From the NCBI GenBank assembly GCA_965652545.1, contig CBFGWV010000108.1, positions 1 to 14,346 on the forward strand: a stretch of DNA of 14,346 nt. The letters are read 5' to 3'. Under the pieces are notes generated by a model, which had not been told where the DNA came from, ran no database searches, and saw nothing but the letters and a program-made list of their open reading frames with translations. The stretch comes from CBFGWV01 sp965652545. GTDB taxonomy: Bacteria; Pseudomonadota; Gammaproteobacteria; Competibacterales; Competibacteraceae. Both the position numbers and the translations under genes were made by a program. Below are positions 13,935 to 14,346 of the stretch, in pieces. The first letter of the stretch is position 1. Every line of letters starts with the position of its first letter.

Positions 13935-14133
13935 GGTCGGAGACCTTCTCCTCCACCTCGTCGGTGAGATCCAGCGCCATGACCTGCGTCATCCACGTCA
14001 GCAGGGCGGTGCGCTCCTCGCTGCTGAGCGACTCTGTTGCCATAGCCGCCTCGGCCACCTGGACCAGCGTGGACTCGTTGACCGTGCCGGAGGCGTCGAA
14101 CAATGGAATGGACTGAAAAGTGAAGTCACTCAT
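13912..14133 (-). CDS. Small acidic protein of unknown function, 73 aa
   Basis: I do not recognise this family. The protein starts MSDFTFQSIPLFDASGTVNE, continues with a helical, Glu/Ala-rich section (STLVQVAEAAMATESLSSEERTALLTWM is the core) and ends DEVEEKVSDLKVQHDL. No signal peptide, membrane segment or cysteine motif is present; it should be a small cytosolic, largely helical protein. The ATG at 14133 is the only sensible start, with only a weak GGGGCG upstream. It converges on the EamA gene with a 23-base overlap and is divergent from srkA. The composition and amphipathic helix pattern look genuinely coding, which the opposite-strand frames do not. Confidence 0.65.
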   Translation of the reverse strand: MSDFTFQSIPLFDASGTVNESTLVQVAEAAMATESLSSEERTALLTWMTQVMALDLTDEVEEKVSDLKVQHDL

Positions 14134-14232
14134 CTAGCGTCGCCCCCACGGCACTGCGGCACGAGACCGGTTGTCGATAGCGCTGATGGTAAGCCGACTC
14201 GATCGGCGCAATCGTCACAAGTTGCAAACCCG

Positions 14233-14254
14233 GGTTCGCGAGGGCTTGCGAACC
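14233..14254. promoter_or_regulatory. Dyad upstream of srkA
   Basis: GGTTCGC (14233-14239) and GCGAACC (14248-14254) form a perfect 7-bp inverted repeat with an 8-base spacer in the 154-base divergent gap before srkA. It could be an operator or an mRNA leader hairpin; TTGCAA at 14222-14227 just upstream might be a -35 element. Confidence 0.35.
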
Positions 14255-14287
14255 GCGGCGGCAACCGTTACCCCGGGCGCATACACT

Positions 14288-14346
14288 ATGGCGATGGAAC
14301 ACACTCATCCGTATGACGCATTGACGCCCGATGTCCTGCTGGACGC
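14288..14346 (+). CDS. srkA: SrkA/YihE-type stress response kinase, N-terminal fragment
   Basis: Only the first 19 codons are in the window: MAMEHTHPYDALTPDVLLDA, the last codon incomplete. The pattern HPYxxLTPDxxLDA is the typical N terminus of SrkA (YihE/RdoA), a cytosolic Ser/Thr kinase of the aminoglycoside-phosphotransferase fold that protects against stress-induced cell death. ATGs at 14288 and 14294 are in frame; the second is equally likely and neither has a strong ribosome site. Recognition rests on a short segment, so confidence is moderate. Confidence 0.65.
   Translation, partial: MAMEHTHPYDALTPDVLLD

Noticed and set aside
13870..14316. Plus-strand 148-residue frame across the end of the EamA gene and the srkA start
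   Set aside because: It is antisense to the 73-residue gene and out of frame with both the EamA and SrkA starts, and its sequence has no recognisable pattern.

Overview
The window is a high-GC chromosomal segment that most resembles a gammaproteobacterium. The reasons are a SrkA/YihE-type kinase start at the right edge, a YjiS-like DUF1127 gene, a GcvA-type LysR, and a dispersed TGTAGGRTGGGT...ACCCA repeat of a type common in that class. Genus cannot be told from the sequence. No rRNA, tRNA, CRISPR or insertion sequence is visible.

Left part (1-2400): a somewhat lower-GC accessory stretch. It holds an unrecognised acidic protein running off the left edge (minus), a GNAT acetyltransferase (minus), a divergent LysM-like ORF (plus) and a PhnB-type VOC protein (plus). 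A long imperfect stem-loop separates the last two.

Centre left (2434-8421): six co-directional minus-strand genes. In transcription order they are a LysR regulator, an XRE-cupin regulator, then a four-gene glutamate-synthase-like operon: class II glutamine amidotransferase, GXGXG beta-helix subunit, FMN/Fe-S glutamate-synthase-like subunit, and type III glutamine synthetase. This is the glxBCD-glnT / mgsABC-gmaS arrangement used for glutamate-derived nitrogen chemistry, classically N-methylglutamate synthesis from methylamine. The N-methylglutamate dehydrogenase genes that would complete that pathway are not in the window. A dyad between the XRE-cupin gene and the operon is a good operator candidate.

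Centre right (8568-11730): a small DUF1127 protein (plus) converges on a BenE-type transporter (minus), with a perfect 35-bp inverted repeat between them. benE diverges from a MocR-type regulator (plus); the gap between these two carries a perfect 9-bp inverted repeat that looks like the regulator's operator.

Right part (11699-14346): the MocR gene overlaps tail-to-tail with an orphan sensor histidine kinase. Its N-terminal membrane domain matches the plant ethylene receptor ETR1, with Asp25, Tyr32, Ile35, Pro36, Ile62, Cys65 and His69 present at the same residue numbers. This is the most interesting gene here. It is followed by a DMT/EamA transporter, a 73-residue protein of unknown function, and the first codons of srkA.
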